Assembly (NCBI RefSeq): GCF_013407855.1
Contig: NZ_JACBZH010000001.1
Coordinates: 4,712,001-4,776,000, forward strand
Source: Actinopolymorpha rutila
Lineage (GTDB): Bacteria > Actinomycetota > Actinomycetes > Propionibacteriales > Actinopolymorphaceae
DNA length: 64,000 nucleotides
Direction: 5' to 3'
The translations under genes were made by a program, and so were the position numbers. The notes under the pieces are model-generated. The model ran no database searches and was not told where the DNA came from. It saw only the letters and a list, made by a program, of their open reading frames with translations. This document shows, piece by piece, positions 1 to 9,278 of the stretch (position 1 is its first letter; each line of letters opens with the position of its first letter).

Positions 1-1287
1 ATGCGGGTGCTGATGGTGATCGCGCACGTGATCAGCACCGGCCTGCTGTTCGGCATCGTCCGCAGGTTCTGCGACAGTTCGGCCGGCGCGTTCCTCGCCT
101 GCTTCATCTTCAACTTCTCCCCGCTCGCGGTGTACTACCAGCGCCAGGTCCTGCTGGACAACCTGATGGTGGTCTGGGTGCTGCTGGCGGTCTATCTCAT
201 CGCCCGCAAGGGCGACCGGGTGGTCACCGCGGTGTCGGCCGGCCTGGCGTTCGGCCTGGCGATGGTCACCAAGGAGAACGCGGTCTTCTTCCTTCCGGCG
301 CTGGCCTACATGGCGCACAAGTACTCCAAGGACAGCCGGAGCCGGAGGTTCCAGACCAGCTTCTGGTGGTTCGGCGCCGGCATCCCGGTGGGGTTCTACC
401 TGTTGTTCTCCGCGCTGCGCAACGAACTGCTGCCGAGCGGGATGAACTTCAACCTGAACGCACCGCAGGCCAAGCACGTGTCCTTGCTGTACACGATCTG
501 GTGGCAGTCCAACCGGACCGGCATCTCCGGCCGGGAGCTGTTCGTCCGGCTGCTGGAGAACTCCTGGATGTCGCGCGACTCGATCATCCTCATCGGCGGG
601 GTGATCGCGGTCGTGGTGGTGCTGATCCTCTGGTCGCAGGACAAGTCCCGCACCGGCTACCTCGTGGCCGCGTTGATGGCGCTCGGCTACGGCGTCTACA
701 TGGCCCGCGGGAGCGTATTGCTGGACTTCTACATCGTGCCGATGATCCCGGTGCTCGCGATGAACGCCGGGCTGGTGTTCGGCACCCTGATGAAGTCGGT
801 GCCCCGCCCGCTGCAGGTGGCCACGACCACCGCCATCGTGGCCGCGGCGCTGGTCATCCCGGGTGGGTACTTCCTGTCCCACAACACGCAGGGACAGGTC
901 CAGGTCCACGACCTGTACCACCTGCAGGTCACGCCGCTGCAGAACCAGCAGGTGGCGTGGGTGCGGGCCAACATACCGGCGAACGCCCGGATCATCATCG
1001 ACGACGACATCTGGACCACACTGCACGACGTGCCGCCGTACTTCCCGCGCGCGCACTCGCACTTCAAGGCGGCCTCGGACCCGGCCGTCCGCGACAAGTT
1101 GTTCCGGAGGAACTGGGCGAACATCGACTACGTCGTCATGTCCAACAAGATGCGACAGGCCATGGAACGCAACAACACCGGTGGCCAGGAGCAGTGGATG
1201 CTCGACGCGATCGACCAGCACGGCGAACGCGTGTGGGACCTCAACCGAGGCAACATCCATCTCTCCGTCTACCGGATCGTCAAGTGA
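1..1287 (+). CDS. GT39/ArnT-like membrane glycosyltransferase, 5' truncated
   Basis: Multi-pass membrane protein of the polyprenol-phosphate-sugar-dependent (GT39/PMT/ArnT) type. The visible 428 residues contain a run of hydrophobic helices, and the family-typical segment RQVLLDN lies near residue 50 before another helix. The C-terminal 120 residues or so (from about 310) are soluble and probably extracytoplasmic. The reading frame is open from the first base, and the N-terminal part that normally holds the acidic catalytic loop is not visible, so the gene very probably starts upstream of the window. The acceptor is unknown. The next gene follows after 44 nt on the same strand and may be co-transcribed. 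GDP-mannose genes elsewhere in the window make a mannosyl donor plausible, but this is inference. Confidence 0.72.
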   Translation: MRVLMVIAHVISTGLLFGIVRRFCDSSAGAFLACFIFNFSPLAVYYQRQVLLDNLMVVWVLLAVYLIARKGDRVVTAVSAGLAFGLAMVTKENAVFFLPALAYMAHKYSKDSRSRRFQTSFWWFGAGIPVGFYLLFSALRNELLPSGMNFNLNAPQAKHVSLLYTIWWQSNRTGISGRELFVRLLENSWMSRDSIILIGGVIAVVVVLILWSQDKSRTGYLVAALMALGYGVYMARGSVLLDFYIVPMIPVLAMNAGLVFGTLMKSVPRPLQVATTTAIVAAALVIPGGYFLSHNTQGQVQVHDLYHLQVTPLQNQQVAWVRANIPANARIIIDDDIWTTLHDVPPYFPRAHSHFKAASDPAVRDKLFRRNWANIDYVVMSNKMRQAMERNNTGGQEQWMLDAIDQHGERVWDLNRGNIHLSVYRIVK

Positions 1288-1331
1288 CCACCCGCCCTGC
1301 TGGGGGGCGCTGGGTGAAACGGGAGTGAACG

Positions 1332-2762
1332 ATGAACATGTCGAAATGGACCTGGAAACAGATCCTGATCGTTACGGTCGTCGCGTTGGCCGTCATCTCG
1401 ATCGCGCGGTCGATCCTCCCTTCGTCCGGCGGCAAGGGAGACGCCGTCGACCTCACCGGTCAGGGCTCGGGCAGGACCACCGAGGTGAAGGTACCCGAGG
1501 TACGCCAGCCGACGAAGATCGTGCGGTTCAACGGCCACAAGGTGCCCGTCGGCGCCGGGCCGGTGGCGGTCCTCAACCCGGCGCTGGCCAAGCCGGGCGG
1601 ACAGGTGGGCGTCAACGGCTCGGGCTTCGACAAGGGCGCCCGCGTCGACGTGATGCTGTCCACCGGCGCGGCCAAGGCCACCGGCAAGGGCAAGGGCAAG
1701 GGCAAGGCGAAGGCCCAGGCCCTGAACAAGGGAAGGGTGGTCGCCTCCGCGCGGGCCAACCGCGACGGCGTGGTCAACGCCAACTTCACCTACCCGGTCG
1801 GCGTCGCCAACCAGGGTGGCACGCAGACCGTCACCCTGGCGCAGGTCGGCAGCCCGACCAAGGTGGCCAAGGCACAGCTCAGCGCACAGTCCGGCGTCGG
1901 GCTGATGGCGCTCAGCGACGAGGTGGGAACGCCGGGAACGCAACTCCAGGTTGACGCCGAGGGCTTCGCACCCAACGAGCCCATCAAGGTCTACTGGGGC
2001 CGGATCAGCGGCGTTCCCAGCTCCATGCTGCGGGCCGACCCGGCGGGCCGGCTGTCCCACGCCTCGCTGCGGGTCGGCGTGGGTGCGGTCGGCCAGAACA
2101 CCGTCATCCTGGTGGGCGCGAAGAGCAAGACGACCGCGCTAGCACCGTTCCAGCTGCTGCGGCAATACCCCATGGTGCTGACCAAGCCGTTCACGGCAAG
2201 GGCCAACCAGACGATCAACCTGACAGGTAAGGGTTTCGCGCCGAACGAACGGGTGCTCGGCTACTTCAACAGCCCGCAGGGCATGCCGGTGATGACGATG
2301 CGGGCCGCGGACAACGGCACCATCGGCGGAGTCGGGTTCAAGGTGCCGTACGGACTGTTCGGCCGGCAGTCGCTGGTTTTCGTGGGTGAGCAGTCCCGCG
2401 CCGCCACCAAGGCCGGGTTCCTTGCCCAGAAGTACATGCCGAGCGTTCGCGCCAGCACCTGGGGTGGCCTGCCGGGCACGATGCTGAACTTCTACGCGAA
2501 GGGCTTCGCACCGAACGAGGCGGTTCACGTCTTCGTGCAGGGTGAGCTCGTCGCGGCGTTCCGCGTCAACGAGAAGGGTTCCGCGCTCGCCTCCGGCACG
2601 TACACGATCCCGGCGGACGCCCAGAACAAGGTGGTCTTCAAGCTCGTCGGGGCCCGAAGTCAGGGCGTGGGCACGGCCACCGTCACCGTCGACAAGTCCG
2701 AGGGCAAGGTGCAGTTGCCTCCGCAGAAGAAGTACCGGCTGCCGGCGGACCTGAGGTACTGA
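1332..2762 (+). CDS. Membrane-anchored surface protein with 90-residue GFAPNE modules
   Basis: The 476-residue protein has one hydrophobic N-terminal segment (about residues 10-29), probably a signal anchor, followed by an extracytoplasmic part. The hexapeptide GFAPNE occurs at residues 211, 301 and 391, exactly 90 apart, and a related GFDKGA sits at 98, so the protein is a string of four Ig-like or IPT-like beta modules. The first module carries a Lys/Gly-rich insert (about 113-134) that explains its longer spacing. There are no catalytic motifs. It lies directly downstream of the glycosyltransferase, so an envelope or glycan-linked role is likely. I do not recognise a named family; function is unknown. 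Confidence 0.75.
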   Translation: MNMSKWTWKQILIVTVVALAVISIARSILPSSGGKGDAVDLTGQGSGRTTEVKVPEVRQPTKIVRFNGHKVPVGAGPVAVLNPALAKPGGQVGVNGSGFDKGARVDVMLSTGAAKATGKGKGKGKAKAQALNKGRVVASARANRDGVVNANFTYPVGVANQGGTQTVTLAQVGSPTKVAKAQLSAQSGVGLMALSDEVGTPGTQLQVDAEGFAPNEPIKVYWGRISGVPSSMLRADPAGRLSHASLRVGVGAVGQNTVILVGAKSKTTALAPFQLLRQYPMVLTKPFTARANQTINLTGKGFAPNERVLGYFNSPQGMPVMTMRAADNGTIGGVGFKVPYGLFGRQSLVFVGEQSRAATKAGFLAQKYMPSVRASTWGGLPGTMLNFYAKGFAPNEAVHVFVQGELVAAFRVNEKGSALASGTYTIPADAQNKVVFKLVGARSQGVGTATVTVDKSEGKVQLPPQKKYRLPADLRY

Positions 2763-2852
2763 ACCGGCCTGGCCCGGCGGCAGTCGCCGGGCCAGGTACC
2801 TGGACCCGAACAGGAACCAGGCAGGAACCGGGCATGAGGGAGGTGCGTCGGC

Positions 2853-3296
2853 ATGACCGACGTCTTCGGGCCCAACACACGCGGGGTACTCCACCTGATC
2901 TCGCACCTCAACCGCGTCACCGGTGCGCAGATCGACGAGGTGGTGGCCGCCTGGCGGCGGCAGTCCCGGTCCGAGCGGGCGCTGGCGTGGGCCTCGCTCG
3001 GGCACGGGACGACCCCGGCCGAACGCCGGGCGATCCTGGACGCCGCGGTCCAGGCCCGCCGGGACGCGATGGCGGCGGCCCAGCGCCACCAGCGCACGGA
3101 GTGGGCGTTCTGGGCCGCCGCGTGGGACGCCGCCGCCGCGGTCGCGGCGGGTGACCGGATGGAGGAGGAGAACTACCGCGTCCTGGTCGAACCGCTGGCC
3201 GCCGCGCTGCCCTGGCTGCGCGGCCGGACACCCACCCGGCTGAGCCGGTCCGGGCTGCAGGCCACGATCGCCTCCTTCGGTGGCCGCGATGGCTGA
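2853..3296 (+). CDS. Hypothetical protein, 147 aa, helical
   Basis: Small, mostly helical, Ala/Arg-rich soluble protein without a signal peptide or recognised motif. A GGGAGG-type ribosome binding site lies about 11 nt before the ATG. Its last eight bases overlap the ATG of the following sensor kinase, which implies translational coupling. This suggests a role in the same signalling unit, for example as a partner of the kinase, but no function can be assigned from sequence. Confidence 0.6.
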   Translation: MTDVFGPNTRGVLHLISHLNRVTGAQIDEVVAAWRRQSRSERALAWASLGHGTTPAERRAILDAAVQARRDAMAAAQRHQRTEWAFWAAAWDAAAAVAAGDRMEEENYRVLVEPLAAALPWLRGRTPTRLSRSGLQATIASFGGRDG

Positions 3297-5202
3297 TCAG
3301 TCCGTCCGGGTCGTCATCGCCGACGACGACCGCGCGCTGCGCGACGCGCTGGCCGACCTGATCTCGATGCAGTCCAACCTGGAGCTGGTCGGGCAGGCGG
3401 TGAGTCATCCCGACGCCGTACGCCTCGCGCTGCGGGACCGGCCGCGGGTCGTGGTGCTCGACGTCCGGATGCCCGGAGGCACCGCGCCGGCCAGCGTGCG
3501 CTCGATCCTGGACGGCAGCCCGACCACAGCGGTGCTGGTGCTGTCGGCGTACGAGGATCCCGGCAGCGCGGTGGACGTGCTGGCCGCCGGCGCCAGCGGC
3601 TACCTCGTCAAGGGCATCCCCGACGAGGAGATCCTGGAGGCCATCACCCGGGCCGCCCGCGGCCAGCTGAGCATCTCCGTTCCGCTGGCGCGCGAGTGCA
3701 TCCAGGTGTTGCGCCGCAACCTGGAGAACGAACGCCGTACCGGCGCGGCGACCCTGCAGAACGCCAACACCCTGCGCCAGCTTCTGGACCGGGTGGGTGC
3801 GGCGGCGGTGCTGGTCGGCCCGGACGGCACCATCGAGACGGTCAACGCCCGCGTCCAGGAACTCTTCGGCTACCGCCGGATGGAGGTCGTCGGCGAGCCG
3901 ATCACCAAGCTCGTACCGGCGTCGGGGTACGGCGAACCCGCCGACGAGGTGATCCACCGGCTGCTCGCCCGCGGCGGTGGTGAGGAGCAGGCGGAGGTGC
4001 ACTTCACCGCGTCCGGGCGCCGCAAGGACGGCAACACCTTCCGGGTGGAGGTGTCGGCCAGCTCGATGGCGCACGGGCATCGCGGCGTCGCGGTGTTCCT
4101 GCGCGACATCACCGACCTCAGCCTCGCCGAGGCGCAGTACCAGCAGCTGTTCGAGTCCTCACCGGACGCCACCCTGATCGTGGACAGCTCCGGGGTGATC
4201 CGGCTGGTGAGCGCGGCGGCGGAGCAGATGTTCGGCTTCGCCCGCGAGGACCTCGTGAACCAGTCGGTGGACGTGCTCCTCCCCGACCACCCGGTGACGA
4301 TCTACCGCCGGGAGACCGACGAGCCCCCGCACCGGGCCGGTGAGCCCACGGCACCGGAGGGCATGGAGCTGACCGGGCGGCGCCGCGACGGCACCGACTT
4401 CCCCGCCGACGTGAGCTTCGCCTGGATCCGTACCGAGGACGGCCCGCGGGTGATCCTCTCCGTACGGGACATGACGGAGTCGGCGGGATCACGCGCGGTC
4501 CTCGAACGCAGCGTGGAGGCCCTCCGCGCGGCCGGGCAGGAACACCGGCACGTCCTGGTCGACCTGGTGGGCGCGCAGGAACGCGAACGGCTGCGGATCG
4601 CGGCCGGCATCCACGACGACAGCCTGCAGGTGATCACCGCGGCGGCCCTGCGCCTGCAACAGCTCCGGCGCCGGCTGCGCGACCCCGAGGACCTGCGGGT
4701 GCTGGCCAAGCTGGAGGAGACGATCCGGCTGGCCGCCGACCGGCTCCGCCGGATGATCTTCGACTTCCGCCCGCCCGCCCTCGAGCAGGAGGGCCTGATG
4801 GCGGCCATGAACGTCTATCTCGAGCAGTTGCGCGCCGAGACCAGCCTGCGGTGCGTACTGGAGAGCCGAATGGAGGTGGAGCCGCCGCAGGAGACCCGGG
4901 TGCTGATCTACCGGATCGCCCAGGAGGCGTTGATGAACGTACGCGTACACGCCGAGGCCACCGAGCTGCGAGTCCGGCTCTCCGACGTGGAGGACGGGGT
5001 GCTCGTGGAGATCATCGACAACGGCGTGGGCTACAACCCGCTGGAGACCGAGGCCAAACCGGGGCATCTGGGACTGACGCTGATGCGTGACCGCGCCGAG
5101 ATCGCCGGTGGGTGGTGCCGGGTGGAGAGCGCGCCCGGGTCCGGGACTACCGTGGAGTTCTGGGTCCCGCGGGAAGCGGGAATGACCGGAGGCGACCAGT
5201 GA
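3289..5202 (+). CDS. Hybrid REC-PAS-PAS sensor histidine kinase (NarL-type, HisKA_3)
   Basis: Cytoplasmic kinase of 637 residues with no membrane segment. Order of domains: a receiver (about 4-125; acidic cluster ADDD, phospho-acceptor Asp near 58 in LDVRMP, Lys near 108), two PAS sensor domains (about 165-280 and 285-395), a HisKA_3 dimerisation domain with phospho-His near 442 in the motif IHDDSLQ, and an HATPase domain with the N box EALMNVR, the motif DNGVGYN and a final glycine-rich loop. An in-frame GTG at 3280 is an alternative start; the ATG at 3289 is preferred because it overlaps the upstream stop. The receiver at the N-terminus means the kinase can itself be an output of another kinase. 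The LuxR-type regulator downstream is the likely target. Confidence 0.88.
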   Translation: MADQSVRVVIADDDRALRDALADLISMQSNLELVGQAVSHPDAVRLALRDRPRVVVLDVRMPGGTAPASVRSILDGSPTTAVLVLSAYEDPGSAVDVLAAGASGYLVKGIPDEEILEAITRAARGQLSISVPLARECIQVLRRNLENERRTGAATLQNANTLRQLLDRVGAAAVLVGPDGTIETVNARVQELFGYRRMEVVGEPITKLVPASGYGEPADEVIHRLLARGGGEEQAEVHFTASGRRKDGNTFRVEVSASSMAHGHRGVAVFLRDITDLSLAEAQYQQLFESSPDATLIVDSSGVIRLVSAAAEQMFGFAREDLVNQSVDVLLPDHPVTIYRRETDEPPHRAGEPTAPEGMELTGRRRDGTDFPADVSFAWIRTEDGPRVILSVRDMTESAGSRAVLERSVEALRAAGQEHRHVLVDLVGAQERERLRIAAGIHDDSLQVITAAALRLQQLRRRLRDPEDLRVLAKLEETIRLAADRLRRMIFDFRPPALEQEGLMAAMNVYLEQLRAETSLRCVLESRMEVEPPQETRVLIYRIAQEALMNVRVHAEATELRVRLSDVEDGVLVEIIDNGVGYNPLETEAKPGHLGLTLMRDRAEIAGGWCRVESAPGSGTTVEFWVPREAGMTGGDQ

Positions 5203-5260
5203 GCGCGATGCCCGCGAGAACAACCCGTGCCCCAGAGCGTGAAGAGCCCGGGGACGGCCG

Positions 5261-5965
5261 GTGACCACCGAGCCGGACTCCGGGCCCGTTCAGGTCCTCA
5301 TCGTCGAAGACCACCAGGTCGTCGCGGAGGGCCTCTCCGCGCTGCTCGACGAGCACCCCGGCCTGCACGTGCAGGGCTGGGCGCCGACGGTCGCCGACGC
5401 CACCCGCTCGGCCGAGCAGGAACGCGTCGACGTCGCCGTCCTGGACTTCTGGCTGCCCGACGGCAGCGGCGTGGACGCCGCGGCGGGCATCCGTCAGCAC
5501 CGCCCCGAGGCGGCGGTGGTCTTCGTCAGCGCCGACGACAGCGACCAGGCGATGATCGCCGCGATCGAGGCCGGCGCGTCCGGCTACCTCATCAAGACCG
5601 CGAGCGGTGAGGAGATCGTGGAGGCGGTCCTTCGGGCGTCGGCCGGCGAGATGCTCATTCCCGCGTCGAAGCTGCACGAGCTTCTCACCCGCAGTCGCGA
5701 GGCCACCCGCGAACGCAGCGGCCGGGCGCAGGCGCTGGCCAGCCTCACCACCCGCGAGCGCGAGATCCTGGCGATGATGTCCAAGGGTCTGGACAACCGC
5801 GAGATCTCCACCCGGCTCAACATCGCCTACCCCACGGTGCGCAGCCACGTGCGGAAGGTCCTGGAGAAGCTCGGCGCCCGGTCGAAGCTGGAGGCGGTGG
5901 TGAAGGCGGCCGCGGCCGAGGAGCCCGAGGGCGCGCACCTCGAGGACGAGTCGCCCGCCGACTGA
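5261..5965 (+). CDS. NarL/FixJ-family response regulator
   Basis: The 234-residue protein has a receiver domain (about 10-125; acidic residues VEDH, phospho-acceptor Asp62 in LDFWLPDG, Lys in GYLIKT) and a C-terminal LuxR-type helix-turn-helix starting LTTREREIL. It starts with GTG 58 nt after the kinase gene and is the obvious phosphorylation partner of that HisKA_3 kinase. All catalytic receiver residues are present, so it should be phosphorylation-controlled. Target genes are not apparent. Confidence 0.88.
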   Translation: MTTEPDSGPVQVLIVEDHQVVAEGLSALLDEHPGLHVQGWAPTVADATRSAEQERVDVAVLDFWLPDGSGVDAAAGIRQHRPEAAVVFVSADDSDQAMIAAIEAGASGYLIKTASGEEIVEAVLRASAGEMLIPASKLHELLTRSREATRERSGRAQALASLTTREREILAMMSKGLDNREISTRLNIAYPTVRSHVRKVLEKLGARSKLEAVVKAAAAEEPEGAHLEDESPAD

Positions 5966-6010
5966 CGTACCGGCGCCGTACGGACGTACGGACGCACCGG
6001 AGTACGAACG

Positions 6011-6505
6011 TCACTCCCTCAGCAGGTCGGCGATCTCCTGCCGGGCGTACCACAACAGCTCACGGCCCTCGGCCTCGTCCACCGCGAACCCGGCGTCCTC
6101 GTCACCGGCGTCGGCCTTGGCGACCGCCTCCGCCGCCGCGGCCACGACGTCCGCGGCCTCCACCTCGTCGACGTGCACGGCGGCCACCTTGTCCATCGGG
6201 ATCGGTGCCTGCACCACGACCGCCGCGCGGCCACCGGCCCGGTCGGGAAGCACCAGTCCGTCCGGCGCGTCGGCGGCCACCACCACCCGGCGGCGCGGCG
6301 TGTCCGGGTCGAGGTACAGGCGCCGCAGCGACTCCCGGGCGGCTTCCATGGTCGCGGCGAACTCGAGCTCTTCCAGGTCACCCTCGGCGTACCACTCCCG
6401 AAGCTCCGGGGTGACCGCCGCGGCGGCCAGCGGTGGCGGGCCGAAGCCGCCCTGCGCGACGGCGCCCGCCAACTCGGTGAGCGTCACTCCGAGATACACC
6501 CGCAT
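6011..6505 (-). CDS. DUF6912-like conserved actinobacterial protein
   Basis: Small acidic protein of 164 residues starting MRVYLGVTL, a beginning typical of a conserved actinobacterial family that I recall as DUF6912. It has no signal peptide or membrane helix. An AGGAAGG ribosome binding site precedes the ATG. It is convergent with the response regulator gene (45 nt apart) and separate from the patatin gene upstream on the same strand. No activity is known for the family as far as I can tell. Confidence 0.65.
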   Translation of the reverse strand: MRVYLGVTLTELAGAVAQGGFGPPPLAAAAVTPELREWYAEGDLEELEFAATMEAARESLRRLYLDPDTPRRRVVVAADAPDGLVLPDRAGGRAAVVVQAPIPMDKVAAVHVDEVEAADVVAAAAEAVAKADAGDEDAGFAVDEAEGRELLWYARQEIADLLRE

Positions 6506-6623
6506 GCGCTGCGTCCTTCCTCTGCGCCGTCCGCCCGGGCTGCCTGTCCGAGCGCTCCGGCTGTCCGGACGAACGTAGCGTTATTGTCGGCCGAGCTGCC
6601 GGTCCGGGTGCGCGCGGGCGCGG

Positions 6624-7658
6624 TCAGGACCGGTCGCGGCGCCTGGCCTCCGACGCGTCGGCGTGGCGCTGCAGGTCTCGGTGCTTGCGGACGGGCCGGC
6701 CGTTGGCACGGTTGGTCCGCCGGCGGCGCATGCCCTGCACCGCGACCCGGCTGGTGCGCATCGAGGTCTCCAGCACGTCCAGCCGGCGGTGCTCGTCCAT
6801 CGGGTTGGTGCCGAGCTTGGTGAGGTCCTCAGCGGTGGGGGCGATGACGGTGACCTTGGTGCCGTCGGCACGCAGCGCCTCGACCTCGCGGTTGAGCTGC
6901 CGGGTGAGCGAACGCCGCCAGTGCTGCAGCATCCACATCGACGGGCCCATCGACTCCGGGGACGCCATCCAGGCCAGCGGCGCGAGGACGAACACCTCGT
7001 CGAGGCGATGCCCGACGGCGAGGTCGACCGAGGCGATGGAGGACGTGCCGCCGTCGACGTATACCCGGCCACCGATCTCCACCGGGGCGAACCAGCCGGG
7101 GATCGCACAGGAAGCGGCCACCGCCTCCGAGGGGGTGGTGGCGAACTCCGAGTCGACGCCCAGGGCGACCCGGGCGCCGGCGTGGTAGTCCATGGCGACC
7201 ACCTTCAGGTCTGGCTTGCGGGGCCACTCGGGGACGATCCCCGAGACCAGCCGGAGGAGTTCCTCCACCGAACCGCGGCCGCGCGGCACCAGGCCGGCCA
7301 GCACGACCGGTGCGCTGAGCAGGCGGCGGTCGCGGACCACCGAGGCGAGCAGCCGGGCCGAGCCCACCCCGGGCCAGGGTGTGGGCGGGCGGCCACCGAA
7401 CGCGTAGTCGAAGTTGACGTCGTTCAGCAGGCTCCCGTCGAGCACCTCACCGCGCTGGTGGGCGCGCTGCTCCTCCGGGGTCACTCCGGCGGCGAGCAGG
7501 GCCGCGACCACCGAACCGGCGGACGTGCCCAGCAGGAAGTCGACCCTCGTCGCCTTGATCCCGGTCTCTTCCTCCAGCGCACAGAGTGCGCCGATCGTCC
7601 AGGCCGCGCCGAGGACGCCGCCGGCCCCGAGAACCAAGCCGCGTCGTGGGCCACTCAT
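6624..7658 (-). CDS. Patatin-like phospholipase family protein
   Basis: Serine acyl hydrolase of 344 residues with the patatin fold signature: a glycine-rich oxyanion loop LGAGGVLGAAW (about 10-20), nucleophile elbow GTSAG (44-48, Ser46) and the Asp of the catalytic dyad in DGG (Asp202). The start was placed at 7658 because a GAGGAGGT ribosome binding site lies five bases upstream; the open frame extends 11 codons further without one. No signal peptide is visible, so it is probably cytoplasmic or membrane-associated. Its neighbour is a WS/DGAT acyltransferase, so the pair may turn over neutral or membrane lipids. Confidence 0.88.
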   Translation of the reverse strand: MSGPRRGLVLGAGGVLGAAWTIGALCALEEETGIKATRVDFLLGTSAGSVVAALLAAGVTPEEQRAHQRGEVLDGSLLNDVNFDYAFGGRPPTPWPGVGSARLLASVVRDRRLLSAPVVLAGLVPRGRGSVEELLRLVSGIVPEWPRKPDLKVVAMDYHAGARVALGVDSEFATTPSEAVAASCAIPGWFAPVEIGGRVYVDGGTSSIASVDLAVGHRLDEVFVLAPLAWMASPESMGPSMWMLQHWRRSLTRQLNREVEALRADGTKVTVIAPTAEDLTKLGTNPMDEHRRLDVLETSMRTSRVAVQGMRRRRTNRANGRPVRKHRDLQRHADASEARRRDRS

Positions 7659-7694
7659 GGCGACCTCCTCACCCTGGCTCCGCGTCCTCATCTT

Positions 7695-9137
7695 TCAGTG
7701 TGCCTTTCCCCGCCGACGCTCGGGCTGAGTTGGCGGGGGCTCAACCAGGTCAACGGTCTCAACCAACTCGGCCAGGGCATCGGGGATGCACTGCGCGAGT
7801 ACGTCGAGATCGGACATCGCGTCCCGGTCGCCGTTCAGACCGAAGCACACAGCGCCGTTGTACGAGGTCAGACCGATGGCCAGCGCCTGCCCCTTGGCAA
7901 GCGGAACGACCGGATACGTCCCGGTCATCGGCGTACCCGCGACGTACAGCGGGCTCTGCGGACCCGGGACGTTCGTGACCACCAGGTTGAAAATACGCCG
8001 GGACAGCGAACTCGCCACCCGGGCACCCATGGCGTGCAGCGTCGGCGGCGCGAAGCCCGCCATGCCCGCGAGCGCCCGGGCCCGCACGGCCCGTCCCGTC
8101 TCCTGGTGTGCCTTCATGGCGTACGACACCTGGTGCAACCGCATGGCCGGACTGCCCTCGCCGACCGGAAGGTCCACGATGTACTCCGCCACCCTGTTCT
8201 GTCCCTCGCCGGTGAGCACGCTCATCGGGACCAGGGCACGCACCGACGTGGTCGGCGGCACCCGCACTCCCCTGGTGAACAACCACGACCGCAGCGCACC
8301 GGCGATCGTGGCGAGCACCACGTCGTTGACGTCGCCACCCAGCCGGGCGCGGACGGCGCGATAGTCGTCCAGCGAGGTGTCCACGGTGGTGAACCGCCGC
8401 TGGGAGCTGATCGGAACATTGAGCGGGCTGCCCGGCGCCGGCCACGCGGCGGTGCTGAGGGCGGTGACCAGGCTGCCGGCAGCACTGCCGAGCCCGCGCA
8501 CCAGTCGCCCGCCGGTGAACGGCAGCTCGGTCACGGTGTGCCGGGCGGTCTCCAGCAGGTCGGTCGGCCGGGAGACCGCGGACGCCACCGCTCCGGCGAG
8601 GAGTTCCAGGGACGTCGGCTCCGGGCTCGGCACCCAGTTGTCGGCCGGCGCCTCCGGCGCCTGCGGCTGCGGGTCCAGGACGACCTGGCCGATGTCGACG
8701 GCGCTGATCCCGTCGATGACCGCCTGGTGGGTCTTGGACACCAGCGCGAACCTGCCCTGCTCCAGGCCCTCGACGAGGTACATCTCCCACAGCGGGCGCT
8801 CGCGGTCCAGCGGCCGGCTCATCAGCCGGGCGACCAGCTCGTGCAGCCCGTCGGGCGTGCCCGGACGGGGCACCGCGGACCGGCGGACGTGGTAGGTGAG
8901 GTCGAAGTCCTCGTCGTCCACCCACACCGGGTTGGCGAGGTTGCCCGGGATCCGCCGGATCCGCTGGCGGTAACGGGGTACGTAGGCCAGGCGTTCGCGG
9001 ACGAGGGAGAGCAGGGTGTCGTACCCGAACCCGTCCTCGGGTGTGTCGAACACGCTGACACTGCCCACGTGCATCGGCGTGGTCGGCTCCTCGAGGTAGA
9101 GGAACGACAGGTCGAGCGCGCTCAGCCGGTCCGGCAT
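7695..9137 (-). CDS. WS/DGAT wax ester / triacylglycerol synthase family acyltransferase
   Basis: The 480-residue protein has the family beginning (LSALDLSFLYLE) and the family C-terminal block (VTNVPGPQSPLY). Members transfer an acyl group from acyl-CoA to diacylglycerol or a fatty alcohol. The canonical active-site motif HHxxxDG reads HQAVIDG here (His137, Gln138, Asp142): the second histidine, considered catalytic in the Acinetobacter enzyme, is Gln. The codons on the minus strand are CAC CAG, so this is not a misread. Activity on the usual substrates is therefore uncertain. A GGGAGG ribosome binding site precedes the ATG. The patatin gene follows 36 nt downstream on the same strand. Confidence 0.85.
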   Translation of the reverse strand: MPDRLSALDLSFLYLEEPTTPMHVGSVSVFDTPEDGFGYDTLLSLVRERLAYVPRYRQRIRRIPGNLANPVWVDDEDFDLTYHVRRSAVPRPGTPDGLHELVARLMSRPLDRERPLWEMYLVEGLEQGRFALVSKTHQAVIDGISAVDIGQVVLDPQPQAPEAPADNWVPSPEPTSLELLAGAVASAVSRPTDLLETARHTVTELPFTGGRLVRGLGSAAGSLVTALSTAAWPAPGSPLNVPISSQRRFTTVDTSLDDYRAVRARLGGDVNDVVLATIAGALRSWLFTRGVRVPPTTSVRALVPMSVLTGEGQNRVAEYIVDLPVGEGSPAMRLHQVSYAMKAHQETGRAVRARALAGMAGFAPPTLHAMGARVASSLSRRIFNLVVTNVPGPQSPLYVAGTPMTGTYPVVPLAKGQALAIGLTSYNGAVCFGLNGDRDAMSDLDVLAQCIPDALAELVETVDLVEPPPTQPERRRGKAH

Positions 9138-9278
9138 GGGCGTACCTCCCGATTCGTCAAGCCCCTCATCGTGACACGCCGACCGGCCCGATCGTGGGCC
9201 GGACGCCGCGGCACGCGGCGGCGACGCCGGGAACTCGGGCTCGCCGGGTCGCGGCCAGGGCCAGGGGGTGTTGCACCC

